A stretch of DNA of 10,499 nt from JBCDBH01 sp039184055 (GTDB taxonomy: Bacteria > Acidobacteriota > Thermoanaerobaculia > Multivoradales > J023), in NCBI GenBank assembly GCA_039184055.1, contig JBCDBH010000207.1, forward strand, positions 1-10,499. The letters run 5' to 3'. The stretch's first letter is position 1, and every line of letters starts with the position of its first letter. Positions 1 to 7,228 of the stretch are shown here, in pieces. The notes under the pieces are model-generated. The model ran no database searches. It saw only the letters and a program-made list of their open reading frames with translations, and was not told the DNA's origin. Position numbers and translations under genes: made by a program.

Positions 1-225
1 GAAGAAGACGTCGTCGTCAACGTAGTTGTCGTAGTCGAAGATCACCACGCCACCGACCATGGTTTCGACCATGTAGCGTTGGCCGCTCGCCGCGCTGGTA
101 TGGCGGAAGTCGAGCCCCCAATCGGCGGCGACGAAGCTCGGGCCGGTCGCCATGACCGGGCTCGCGACGAGCACTGGAGCGGTGAGCAGGGCAGTCGCCA
201 GGATGAGCGACCGGATCGGCCTCAC
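1..225 (-). CDS. FG-GAP/ASPIC-type secreted propeller protein, N-terminal 75 residues (partial)
   Basis: This is the start of a second FG-GAP/VCBS repeat protein; the rest lies beyond the left edge. The chosen start is a GTG at 225-223. Its last two bases are the first two of the preceding gene's TGA (GTGA overlap), and no Shine-Dalgarno lies upstream, so translation is probably coupled. Residues 1-26 look like a Sec signal peptide (MRPIRSLILATALLTAP..., cleaved near MA-TG). The mature start (ADWGLDFRHTS, then ETMVGGVVIFDYD) aligns along its length with the N-terminus of the complete propeller protein at 1625-3271 (ASATWHIDIRHHH, ETMGAGVAIFDYD), so the two are paralogues. The first calcium-loop motif is DYDNYVDDD instead of DYDGDGDSD: the usual fifth-position D/N is Tyr and the glycine is Val, so this loop may bind calcium poorly. 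By family analogy an ASPIC/UnbV domain would be expected at the missing C-terminus. That is inference. Confidence 0.82.
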   Translation of the reverse strand, partial: MRPIRSLILATALLTAPVLVASPVMATGPSFVAADWGLDFRHTSAASGQRYMVETMVGGVVIFDYDNYVDDDVFF

Positions 226-1595
226 GATTCGTCGAGACGGGCCAGGTTGGCGCGTGCCACTTGGTTGTCGGGATGCTCGTTGAGAATGGCGTCGAGAAGG
301 GTCCGCGCGCCGTCTTTGTCGCCCTTGGCGGCGAGCACGACGGCGAGCTGGTTGCGTGCCGCGAGGTGTTTGGGGGCGAGGGTGGTCGCCTTTCGGAAGT
401 CGGCCTCGGCGGCGTCGAGGTTGCCTTGGGCCAGGTGGACGTTGCCACGGTGGACCCAGGCGTCGCCGCGTTCGGGTTCGATCCTCACGGTTTGATCGGC
501 GGCTTCGAAGGCCTGGTCGAGACGACCGAGCTCGAGCAGGAGACGACTGGCGGCGGCGTGCAGCCGCGCTTCATTGGGGACGAGGGCGATTTCTTTGTTG
601 ATCCGGGCGAGGCCGGCTTCGGTGTCGCCATTTTCGGCGAGCCGTTGCGATTCTTTGAGCGCGGCGTCGACCGGATCGTCGAGGCTGGCCAGACGTTCGA
701 GCTCTTCGAAGGAACCCTGTTTTTCCTGCGCCTGCAATTCACGCGCGCGGGTGGCGGCGACGCTGGCTTCGTCACGACGGCCGAGGGCGAAGCGTGCCCG
801 GGAGAGGTTTTGCCACGAAGCGGCGTCGTTCGGGTCGAGCTCGACGGCGCGTTCGAGATGGGGCAAGGCGTCTTGGTGTCGCCCGGCTTGCACCAGGTAG
901 GCGCCGAGATCTTTGACCACGGCCGGCACGATGTCGGCGGCACCGACGTGAGGCTCCAGGGTGCTCGCGGCCTTGGCGACGTTGCCTTCGCGATAGTGCG
1001 CTTCAGCGAGCAAGGTGGCGAGCAGCGGGCGACCGTTGGTGTGCCCGTCGAGAGTGGCGCGGACACCGGCGAGATCGCCTTGGAGCAAGTGGGCGCGGGC
1101 GGTGAGGCGGCGACGCTGGAGGTCGATCGCTGGCGGCTGGCTACCGTTGGCCAAGGGGGCGAGCGTTTCCAGAACTTTGTCGGGTTGGTTGCGGGCGTAG
1201 TGGATTTCGGCCCACAACAATCGGATCGCCGGGCCACTGGTCACCGGAATGCCGTCGAGCAGGGCTTCGGCATCGGGAACGCGACCCAGCTGGACGGCGG
1301 CGGCTGCGGCGGTGACGCGGGTGCCTCGATCGCTCGGGTTGGCGTCGGTCCAGGCGCGGAGATGCGGGTAGGCGGGGGCGAGCTGGCCGTTGCGGAACAG
1401 GATGACGCCGAGGATGCGCGACGCTTCGGAGCCTGGATCCTGGCTGGCCAGCGACTCGAGCATGGCGACACCGGCGTCGACTTGGTTGCTCTCCAGGAGC
1501 TGGATGGCGCTCTCGAGCGACGGCGCCTGGGCGCCGAGCAGGCTCGGGAGACAGCATAAAAGCGTGGCGACACACCAAAAACGAATCACAGACAT
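222..1595 (-). CDS. Secreted tetratricopeptide (TPR) repeat protein, 457 aa
   Basis: This is a TPR solenoid protein, probably a periplasmic or surface protein-protein interaction scaffold. The start chosen is ATG at 1595, which has a GGAG Shine-Dalgarno at 1603-1606, 7 bases upstream; a TTG at 1616 would add seven residues but lacks this support. Residues 1-22 form a Sec signal peptide (MSVIRFWCVATLLCCLPSLLG, cleaved near LLGA-QA). Degenerate TPRs fill most of the rest. The clearest are at about 224-257 (QAGRHQDALPHLERAVELDP), 258-290, 341-374, 376-409 (AQGNLDAAEADFRKATTLAP) and 410-443. The region around 90-220 has a weaker helical-repeat pattern. No enzymatic domain is seen. The gene begins 29 bases after the FG-GAP/ASPIC gene at 1625-3271 and overlaps the next FG-GAP/ASPIC gene by 4 bases, so it sits between two propeller paralogues. 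A role binding or presenting them is inference. Confidence 0.9.
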   Translation of the reverse strand: MSVIRFWCVATLLCCLPSLLGAQAPSLESAIQLLESNQVDAGVAMLESLASQDPGSEASRILGVILFRNGQLAPAYPHLRAWTDANPSDRGTRVTAAAAAVQLGRVPDAEALLDGIPVTSGPAIRLLWAEIHYARNQPDKVLETLAPLANGSQPPAIDLQRRRLTARAHLLQGDLAGVRATLDGHTNGRPLLATLLAEAHYREGNVAKAASTLEPHVGAADIVPAVVKDLGAYLVQAGRHQDALPHLERAVELDPNDAASWQNLSRARFALGRRDEASVAATRARELQAQEKQGSFEELERLASLDDPVDAALKESQRLAENGDTEAGLARINKEIALVPNEARLHAAASRLLLELGRLDQAFEAADQTVRIEPERGDAWVHRGNVHLAQGNLDAAEADFRKATTLAPKHLAARNQLAVVLAAKGDKDGARTLLDAILNEHPDNQVARANLARLDES

Positions 1596-1602
1596 GACGA
1601 GG

Positions 1603-1606
1603 CTCC
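1603..1606 (-). promoter_or_regulatory. Ribosome binding site GGAG that decides the TPR gene start
   Basis: On the minus strand GGAG lies 7 bases before the ATG at 1595. It sits inside the 29-base gap after the upstream propeller gene. It favours ATG 1595 over the in-frame TTG at 1616, whose own upstream sequence shows no such motif. Confidence 0.65.
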
Positions 1607-1624
1607 GCGTGGACAAAAGAAGAA

Positions 1625-3271
1625 TCAGGGTCGGGCCGTGGACATCACGAGGCGGCGATCGATCGGCGGGTTGACGAGCGCGAAACGATGACCCGTCGGG
1701 GTGCGCACCACGACTCGATCCACCTTGTTCGCCTTGTCCAGACCGACATGGACGATCGGCTCATGTTGAGAAAGATACGACGATCCGCTCACCACCTCGC
1801 GGATTTGCTCGGCGTCGGCGGAAGTGACCTCGACTCGATACCCGAGCCCGTGACCAGGGTGGACGAACGCGAGTTGCAGCCAGCCGCCGGTTCGAGTCTG
1901 GTTCTCGTAGATCTCCGCCCGATCGTCGTTGTTGGTGATCAGGAGGTCGAGATCACCATCGAGATCGAGATCGCCGAGCGCCAGCCCCCGGCTCGAGCGG
2001 ACCGCTTCCAGCCCCGCCTCGGCTTCGGCAAAGCTACCATCTCCGAGATTCTCGAAGATTTGGTTGGCTTGTTTGTAGGTGCTGCCGTTTCCCCATTGCT
2101 CGATGTTGTGGATGATGTGACCGTTGGCCACCACGACGTCGAGGTCGGTGTCGTGATCGAGATCCGCGAAGGCGGTGCCGAAACCGACTTTGTAGAGCGA
2201 CGGCTCACCGAGCTTGGAGACGAATCGACGATCGGCGAAGATGCCGCTGCCTTGGTTGGCGTAGAGCGCGTTGGTCTGGAGATCGAGATGGGTGACGAAG
2301 AGATCGAAATGACCGTTGGCGTCGACGTCACCGATGCCGATCCCCATACCGGCTTCGTTCTCGCCCAGATCGGAAACCGCCGTGCCGGTGAAGAGCGCGA
2401 CGTCTTCGAAGGTCCCATCGCCCTTGCCCTGAAGCTGGAAGTTGACCGTCATGTCGTTGGCGACATAGACGTCGAGCGCACCGTCACCGTCGAGATCCGA
2501 GGCGACCGCGCCGAGACCTTTGCCAGGCTCGATCTCGCTGACCGCGGTGATGCCGGCGGTGGCGCTGGCGTTTTCGAAGGTGCCGTCACCCCGGTTGCGG
2601 TAGTAGCTGTCGACCTCGCCCTCGTAGACATCGGGATGACAGTAGGAGCGTAGTCCCTTGTCGAGCAGGCCACAGGGCTTGTTGTTGTCGAGCGTGAAGT
2701 CGACATAGCGCGCCACGTAGAGATCGAGATCGCCATCGCCGTCACCATCGAGAAAGGCCGCGGCGGTGCTCCAGCGTGGATCGTCGACTCCGGATTGAGC
2801 GCTGATGTCGGTAAAGGAGCCGTTGCCGTTGTTGCGGAACATCTGGTCGGCGCCGAACGCGGAGATATAGAGGTCGAAGTCGCCGTCGTTGTCGATATCG
2901 GCCGGATAGGCCCCCATGCCGTAGCTGGTCACCTCGATGCCGCTGGCGTCGGTGACGTCGACGAAGCGCGTCGGGCCGTCGTTACGCAGCAGACGCGAGC
3001 GTGGCGTGGGTCCGGTGTAGCCGGGCAGGACGTTGCTGTCGACGAAGAAGACGTCGCTATCGCCGTCCCCGTCGTAGTCGAAGATCGCAACGCCGGCCCC
3101 CATGGTTTCGTTCATGTAGAGCTCGCCGCTACCGGCGTGATGGTGACGGATATCGATGTGCCACGTGGCGCTGGCATCGGCCAAGACGATCTCGGCGGCA
3201 CCCGAAGGTACCGCCGAGAAGCCGGTCAGCGTGGCCAGACCGAGCACGCGAACGAGTCGCCAGATCACCAT
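1625..3271 (-). CDS. Secreted FG-GAP/VCBS repeat protein with C-terminal ASPIC/UnbV domain (CRTAC1-like), 548 aa
   Basis: This is an extracytoplasmic calcium-binding beta-propeller. Residues 1-26 read as a Sec signal peptide (MVIWRLVRVLGLATLTGFSA..., cleaved near GAA-EI). Seven DxDxDGxxD-type loops are visible: 65-73 (DYDGDGDSD), 125-133, 175-183, 259-267, 315-323 (DVDANGHFD), 370-378 (DLDHDTDLD) and 434-442. This matches a seven-bladed integrin-alpha-like propeller. A Cys200/Cys211 pair followed by YEGEVDSYYRN resembles the cysteine loop of CRTAC1-like proteins and may form a disulfide. Residues about 473-540 match the ASPIC/UnbV domain (IREVVSGSSYLSQHEP, then VHVGL and VDRVVVRTPTG). Length and order are normal for the family. 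The ATG at 3271 overlaps the end of the VWFA gene by 7 bases; a GTG at 3268 giving a GTGA overlap is an alternative start. The exact ligand is unknown; adhesion or surface assembly is family-level inference. Confidence 0.93.
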   Translation of the reverse strand: MVIWRLVRVLGLATLTGFSAVPSGAAEIVLADASATWHIDIRHHHAGSGELYMNETMGAGVAIFDYDGDGDSDVFFVDSNVLPGYTGPTPRSRLLRNDGPTRFVDVTDASGIEVTSYGMGAYPADIDNDGDFDLYISAFGADQMFRNNGNGSFTDISAQSGVDDPRWSTAAAFLDGDGDGDLDLYVARYVDFTLDNNKPCGLLDKGLRSYCHPDVYEGEVDSYYRNRGDGTFENASATAGITAVSEIEPGKGLGAVASDLDGDGALDVYVANDMTVNFQLQGKGDGTFEDVALFTGTAVSDLGENEAGMGIGIGDVDANGHFDLFVTHLDLQTNALYANQGSGIFADRRFVSKLGEPSLYKVGFGTAFADLDHDTDLDVVVANGHIIHNIEQWGNGSTYKQANQIFENLGDGSFAEAEAGLEAVRSSRGLALGDLDLDGDLDLLITNNDDRAEIYENQTRTGGWLQLAFVHPGHGLGYRVEVTSADAEQIREVVSGSSYLSQHEPIVHVGLDKANKVDRVVVRTPTGHRFALVNPPIDRRLVMSTARP

Positions 3272-5508
3272 CCGCCGCCGGCCGGCACCGCCAGGGGTTG
3301 GTCGTCTCCGGTGACCACGAAGGGGATGGCGGTGGTTTCTTCGCTGCCGCTCACCGGATCGGTGAGCGCGACGTTGAGGGTGTAGTGACCGGCGTCCAGA
3401 CCTTCGGGAGTGAAGTCCGCGACCAATTTGTCGAGACCGCGAATCCCGGTGATCGTGCGCTCACGGAGCGCGAGCTCGGCACCACCCACCGTAGTGCCCT
3501 CGGCGTCGGCCACCCAGCTTTGTACCGCCGGGCTTTCTTCACCGAGGTTGTAGGCCACCAGGCAAAGGGTGGCGGTCTCTTCGTTGCCGAGCTGAGGACG
3601 CGCCGACGGGACGAAAGGCTCGCCGTTGACGACGAACGGGTACACCACGGTCTCGCCTTCGAGCGGCTCACGCACCAGCACCCAACTACCTGGTGACTCC
3701 ATGAAGAAGGGCTTGAGCAGGACGGGGTCGTCCTCGTTCCATTCCGGTACGTTCAAATCTACCGCCGCGACACCGGTGCGACCACTATCGGTGTTACGCG
3801 CCAGCACGCGCACCAGGTGTTCGCCCGGTTGGAGTCGGAGGTGACCGTAGTACTTGATCCCACCCGATTCGATGGTGCCGCGCGCCGTGGCGATGTTGAG
3901 CCCGATCGATTGGGTGAAGAAATCACGCATGGCGCCGGTGTCGTCGGTGACGTAGGCGTAGATCTCGAGATTGAGGATGTCGGACGGGTGATCGGTGAGC
4001 AGATCGTTGCCATCGACCTCGACGATCACCGGCACATACGCGGTGTCGGCGTCGGCGCGAAACGGTGCGGCGAGCACGTCGATGCCGACCTCGTCACGCT
4101 CGGCGGCGGTGGCGATGGCGTCCGAAGCGAGCAGCGACCGCTCGAGCGGATCGAGCTCACGGAACGGGCGGGGCGCGTAATAGCCCGAGCGATGCGAGAT
4201 CTGGGTGCCCCGTTCGGGACGATCGGCGAGATCGACCCGCAGACGGTGGTACTTACCGTCGAAGGTGATCTCGTCCGTACGGAAGGTGAGCACGTAGGTG
4301 ACCGTCGAGCGTTCGAGCACGCGATCGAGATGGGTACCGAAATCGTTGGCGTCTTCGAAGAGCGCGCCACCGGTGCCTTCGGCCATCATGAACAGGCCGT
4401 CGGTGCCCGCCGTGGCCAACGTGCCCGAAGCGTCGCCGCCTGTGATGTCGGCCCGCAAGCCACCGATGTCGACCGCTTGCACGATGCAGTCGGCGCGGCG
4501 GAAGGATTCGAGCATTCTCTCGATGTCGTTCTGGAGCGGGGTGTTGCCGTACGTCTCGTCACTGTCGACCATCCACAAGGTTCCCTGGGCGCGATCGAGC
4601 AGATTGCGCTGATCGTCGAAGCTGTCGGTGGAGGGAGCGTTGCCGAGCAAGAGACGGCTGTCGAAGCCCTCCGAGAAGTAGACCAGGTGTTTGCGACCCT
4701 TCACCGCGTCGAGTGATTTGGCCATGTCGCCCATCGATCGGGACCAGGCGGTGATCCGACTCCGCTCGTAGGCGCGTTCGCCGCGCTGCATCTGCGCGCC
4801 GATCACCCGCCATGATTCGAGCGCGGCAGTTTCGGCGGCTTGTTTGATGTCGCCTTGGTTGCTCGTCGTGGGTGACGTCAGACGCAGAGAATCGGGCGAT
4901 TGAATCATGAAGCGCAGAGGGTCGGTGGTGCCCTTGTTGCCGTATTCGAGGCTGAAGCCGAGGGTATCGAGGGCGTGGGCGAGCTGGCCGCGATCCGGGG
5001 TAAAGGTGATCACCAGATTGGGGCCGGTCTCGAGCGAGAAGGTCGCCACCGCCACGAGGTCGGTCGGATGCAGACGTTCGAGCACGAATTGCTTGGCTGC
5101 TTCGCGCGCCTTGAGGATCGAGCTCGGTTGCGAGAACGAGAAGTCGAAGAGCAACAAGAAGTGACGGCGAGCCACCGATGGCAAGGTCTCGAGCTTGGCT
5201 TCGGCCTCTTGGGGTTCGAGAACGTCGAGGTCGATCACCTCGAATTCGGTGATCTCTCGTTTGTCACCACCGTCTTTCAAAACGAAATCGGCGGCGGTGA
5301 GACCGCGTACCGGATCGCCGTTACGGTCGGTGACGTTGACCGGCACCTGGACTTCGACCACCGAGGTGGTTTCTTCGAAGGTCCGGTCGTCGTCCTGAGC
5401 CACGGCGGGCATGCCGAGGAGGAGCAGCAGGGCTCCCAAGGCGATGGCCGTTCGAGCCGGAAGGATCGTGGAGAGATCGCGCGGGAGAAAGGTGTCGACG
5501 TTGTTCAT
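3265..5508 (-). CDS. Secreted VWFA-related protein (Acidobacterial type), 747 aa
   Basis: This is an exported von Willebrand factor A-type protein, probably binding a protein partner through a divalent metal. The start chosen is ATG at 5508, with GGGGA about 5 bases upstream; it leaves a signal peptide with hydrophobic core AIALGALLLLLGMPAVA, cleaved near AVA-QD (residue 38). An ATG at 5565 would add 19 residues and lacks a good ribosome site. Residues 48-92 form the entry typical of this family (VEVQVPVNVTDRNGDPVRGL, then ADFVLKDGG). The MIDAS motif DxSxS is DFSFS at 122-126, and GRKHLVYFSEGFD at 271-283 is the conserved later strand. At the usual third MIDAS Asp position I see Glu280. About 75 residues (195-270) separate the likely MIDAS threonine from that strand, which is long. 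The domain ends near GYYAP (442-446). Some 300 further residues, apparently beta-rich, have no family I recognise. The gene overlaps the ASPIC gene by 7 bases. Confidence 0.9.
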   Translation of the reverse strand: MNNVDTFLPRDLSTILPARTAIALGALLLLLGMPAVAQDDDRTFEETTSVVEVQVPVNVTDRNGDPVRGLTAADFVLKDGGDKREITEFEVIDLDVLEPQEAEAKLETLPSVARRHFLLLFDFSFSQPSSILKAREAAKQFVLERLHPTDLVAVATFSLETGPNLVITFTPDRGQLAHALDTLGFSLEYGNKGTTDPLRFMIQSPDSLRLTSPTTSNQGDIKQAAETAALESWRVIGAQMQRGERAYERSRITAWSRSMGDMAKSLDAVKGRKHLVYFSEGFDSRLLLGNAPSTDSFDDQRNLLDRAQGTLWMVDSDETYGNTPLQNDIERMLESFRRADCIVQAVDIGGLRADITGGDASGTLATAGTDGLFMMAEGTGGALFEDANDFGTHLDRVLERSTVTYVLTFRTDEITFDGKYHRLRVDLADRPERGTQISHRSGYYAPRPFRELDPLERSLLASDAIATAAERDEVGIDVLAAPFRADADTAYVPVIVEVDGNDLLTDHPSDILNLEIYAYVTDDTGAMRDFFTQSIGLNIATARGTIESGGIKYYGHLRLQPGEHLVRVLARNTDSGRTGVAAVDLNVPEWNEDDPVLLKPFFMESPGSWVLVREPLEGETVVYPFVVNGEPFVPSARPQLGNEETATLCLVAYNLGEESPAVQSWVADAEGTTVGGAELALRERTITGIRGLDKLVADFTPEGLDAGHYTLNVALTDPVSGSEETTAIPFVVTGDDQPLAVPAGGGW

Positions 5509-5576
5509 GACAGTCCCCGTCGTCTTGGTTGCTGGGCCACGCGACGTGTCGTCGCGAGGTCTCATGGTCTATCGTC

Positions 5577-6770
5577 TCATGCGTCGGCGCGCTGCTTCAC
5601 CATGGCGGCCATGGCGCGAGCTTCAGGATGCGTGGCGTCCAGACGGACGGCGCGCTCGACGTGGTGGCGCGCCCGGTCCAGCTCGCCGACGGCCAAAAAG
5701 GCCTTGGCGAGCGCGACGTGGACTTCGGGAAGCTCGGAATCGAGCCGCAGCGCTTGACGCATATAGTCGATCGCCCCGGCCGTGTCGCCGCGGGTGAGCG
5801 CGAGCTCACCGCGATATATGAAGAAAAACGGGTTGGTGGTCTGCGAATCCTCGATTTGGTCGAGGATGGCGCTGGCCTTTTCCAACTCGCCTTGTTGTTG
5901 GTACAGACGAGCGAGGTTCGACAGGATCGGTACGTATTCGGAGTCGACCGCGAGACCGTCTTGATAAGCACGTTGCGCGCCTTCGAGATCGCCGGTACGC
6001 GCCAGCACGACACCGAGGTTGTTGAGCGCCTTTTCGAAGGTCGGCACCAGGGTGATGGCGGTGTCGAGATGGCGCTTCGATTCATCCAGGTCGCCTTCGA
6101 TCAGGGCCTCGGCGCCGAGGTTGTTGTAGTAGTGCGCGCTCGCCGTGAGGTCGTCGATCGGCTTGAAGTCTTTGTAGCTCTTGGCTTCGTAAGGCAAGAA
6201 GTCGAATGTCTTGAGCGTGCCTTTGACATACATGCCGGCGACGATGTGGCCTTGCGATAGCACCATGCCTTCGGAGTGGCGCCAGCGTTGGTAGTCGGTG
6301 ACCTCGACATAGAAGGGGTTGAGCCGGTTCTGACGCGCCACGGCGACGAAGAGATTGACGAACGACAGGCAATTGCCCTCACCGCTCCGCCACGTGCCCG
6401 AGGCGTCGCGGGTCGGTCGCAGGCTGTATTCGAGATCGAGCTTGCGGAAAATGAAGTCGTTGACCTGTTCGAGCCGGTAGGTTTCGCGTGGTGCCGGTTT
6501 GACCGTGGCTTCGAGCTCGGCGAGTAGATCGGGCTCGAGGGCGAAAGGAACGGCGACGCGTTCGGCCTTTTCGGCGGGCAGTTTCTCGGCGTAGAGATCG
6601 CGAAGGTTGCTGGCGGTATCGAACGCGGGTGTCGTGGCCTGGGAGCACGCCAGGCATGATCCGAGCGCGACGAGCAAGGCGAGCCACCGGCCCTTGCGGG
6701 CCATCGGCGCGCGGCGCGGCGCGGCGTGGACGGGTGCGGTGGTGGCGGATACTGAGATGAGAGCGTCCAT
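5577..6770 (-). CDS. Transglutaminase-like/TPR lipoprotein, 397 aa
   Basis: First gene of the minus-strand operon. Residues 25-42 carry a lipoprotein signal (ARKGRWLALLVALGSC, lipobox LGSC, with a second Cys at 42), so the product is probably membrane-anchored. Residues about 99-195 look like a transglutaminase/papain-like fold. Cys134 lies in EGNCLSFVNLFVAVAR, His175 in SQGHIVAGM and Asp190 in KTFDF, the right order for a Cys-His-Asp triad. The catalytic function (protease, amidase, cross-linker) cannot be assigned. From about 211 to 382 there are five TPRs, for example EKALNNLGVVLARTGDLEGA and the last at about 349-382. The start is uncertain. ATG 6770 is given here; ATG 6704 would give a classical short lipoprotein signal, and GTG 6800 adds ten residues. 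None has a strong ribosome site. The stop lies 68 bases before the VWFA start. The gene faces the TonB transporter across a divergent control region. Confidence 0.85.
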   Translation of the reverse strand: MDALISVSATTAPVHAAPRRAPMARKGRWLALLVALGSCLACSQATTPAFDTASNLRDLYAEKLPAEKAERVAVPFALEPDLLAELEATVKPAPRETYRLEQVNDFIFRKLDLEYSLRPTRDASGTWRSGEGNCLSFVNLFVAVARQNRLNPFYVEVTDYQRWRHSEGMVLSQGHIVAGMYVKGTLKTFDFLPYEAKSYKDFKPIDDLTASAHYYNNLGAEALIEGDLDESKRHLDTAITLVPTFEKALNNLGVVLARTGDLEGAQRAYQDGLAVDSEYVPILSNLARLYQQQGELEKASAILDQIEDSQTTNPFFFIYRGELALTRGDTAGAIDYMRQALRLDSELPEVHVALAKAFLAVGELDRARHHVERAVRLDATHPEARAMAAMVKQRADA

Positions 6771-6871
6771 GGTCGTATGTTGCCATCGCCGATAGCCCAC
6801 GGGACCTGGATCGGTGCCGGTGGGACGGCGCTGGGTGTCAGCGGCGGGTTTCGTGACGTCGAGCGACGCTG

Positions 6872-6907
6872 ATCAGGTGCCGTGACCGAAATCAGGTACC
6901 GTGATCG
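6872..6907. repeat. Two tandem 17-base direct repeats, operator-like
   Basis: ATCAGGTGCCGTGACCG (6872-6888) and ATCAGGTACCGTGATCG (6891-6907) match at 15 of 17 positions and start 19 bases apart. The core of each is close to a dyad: TCA, then GGTACC or GGTGCC, then (G)TGA. They lie between the two divergent genes and about 100 bases before the operon start, so they could be binding sites for a dimeric regulator. The regulator is not identifiable from the sequence. Confidence 0.5.
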
Positions 6908-6949
6908 TGCGGGTGTGCAAGGTCGAACACGTTGGCCTTTGACCTTAGA

Positions 6950-6955
6950 AGTATA
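6950..6955 (-). promoter_or_regulatory. Possible -10 box (TATACT) for the minus-strand operon
   Basis: Read on the minus strand, the bases are TATACT, five of six matches to TATAAT. No convincing -35 box is found 16-18 bases upstream, and there is no extended TG. If used, transcription would start near 6943 and the tandem repeats at 6872-6907 would lie just downstream, where a bound repressor could block elongation or initiation. This is weak on its own. Confidence 0.25.
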
Positions 6956-7141
6956 CGCGTAGTGGCGACATTGGGATTCTCGACATCTTCACGTTCAAGG
7001 TCTTGGAATCGCCGCTTCAACAGATTGGATTCTGGAGGGTTCGAAATTCATCGCCCGAAATCGATAAGCTTGGTTTTACAGGGTTTCGCGGCCTTTTGCC
7101 GGGTGACGGGAAAGGTGGCACCGACCTTGCTCCTAGGTGTC

Positions 7142-7171
7142 TTGACGCTAAAGCGTGGGTAAAGATACACT
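7142..7171 (+). promoter_or_regulatory. Sigma70-type promoter for the TonB-dependent transporter
   Basis: TTGACG at 7142-7147 (five of six matches to TTGACA) and TACACT at 7166-7171 (four of six to TATAAT, including the key TA and final T) are separated by 18 bases. A start near 7178 would give an untranslated leader of about 220 bases before the ATG at 7401. It is the best plus-strand promoter-like pair I found in the intergenic region. Confidence 0.5.
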
Positions 7172-7228
7172 CACACTCCGCTAACACGACGGCATGCGAT
7201 GCCTGCGCCTACGGAGAGCTCAGCGCTG

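Noticed and set aside
261..1559. 432-residue plus-strand ORF opposite the TPR gene
   Set aside because: Low-complexity Gly/Val/Glu-rich product antisense to a clear TPR protein with signal peptide; a shadow of GC-rich coding sequence.
1940..1985. Repeated GAGATCGAGATC-like tract as a DNA repeat element
   Set aside because: It encodes Asp-Leu-Asp residues of a calcium loop in the propeller, so the repeat is explained by protein sequence.
1688..2653. 321-residue plus-strand ORF opposite the propeller gene
   Set aside because: Its repeats (for example EIEIEI) are the reverse complement of the Asp-rich calcium motifs; no independent coding evidence.
3817..4716. 299-residue plus-strand ORF opposite the VWFA gene
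   Set aside because: Antisense to a recognised domain, no family resemblance, no ribosome site.
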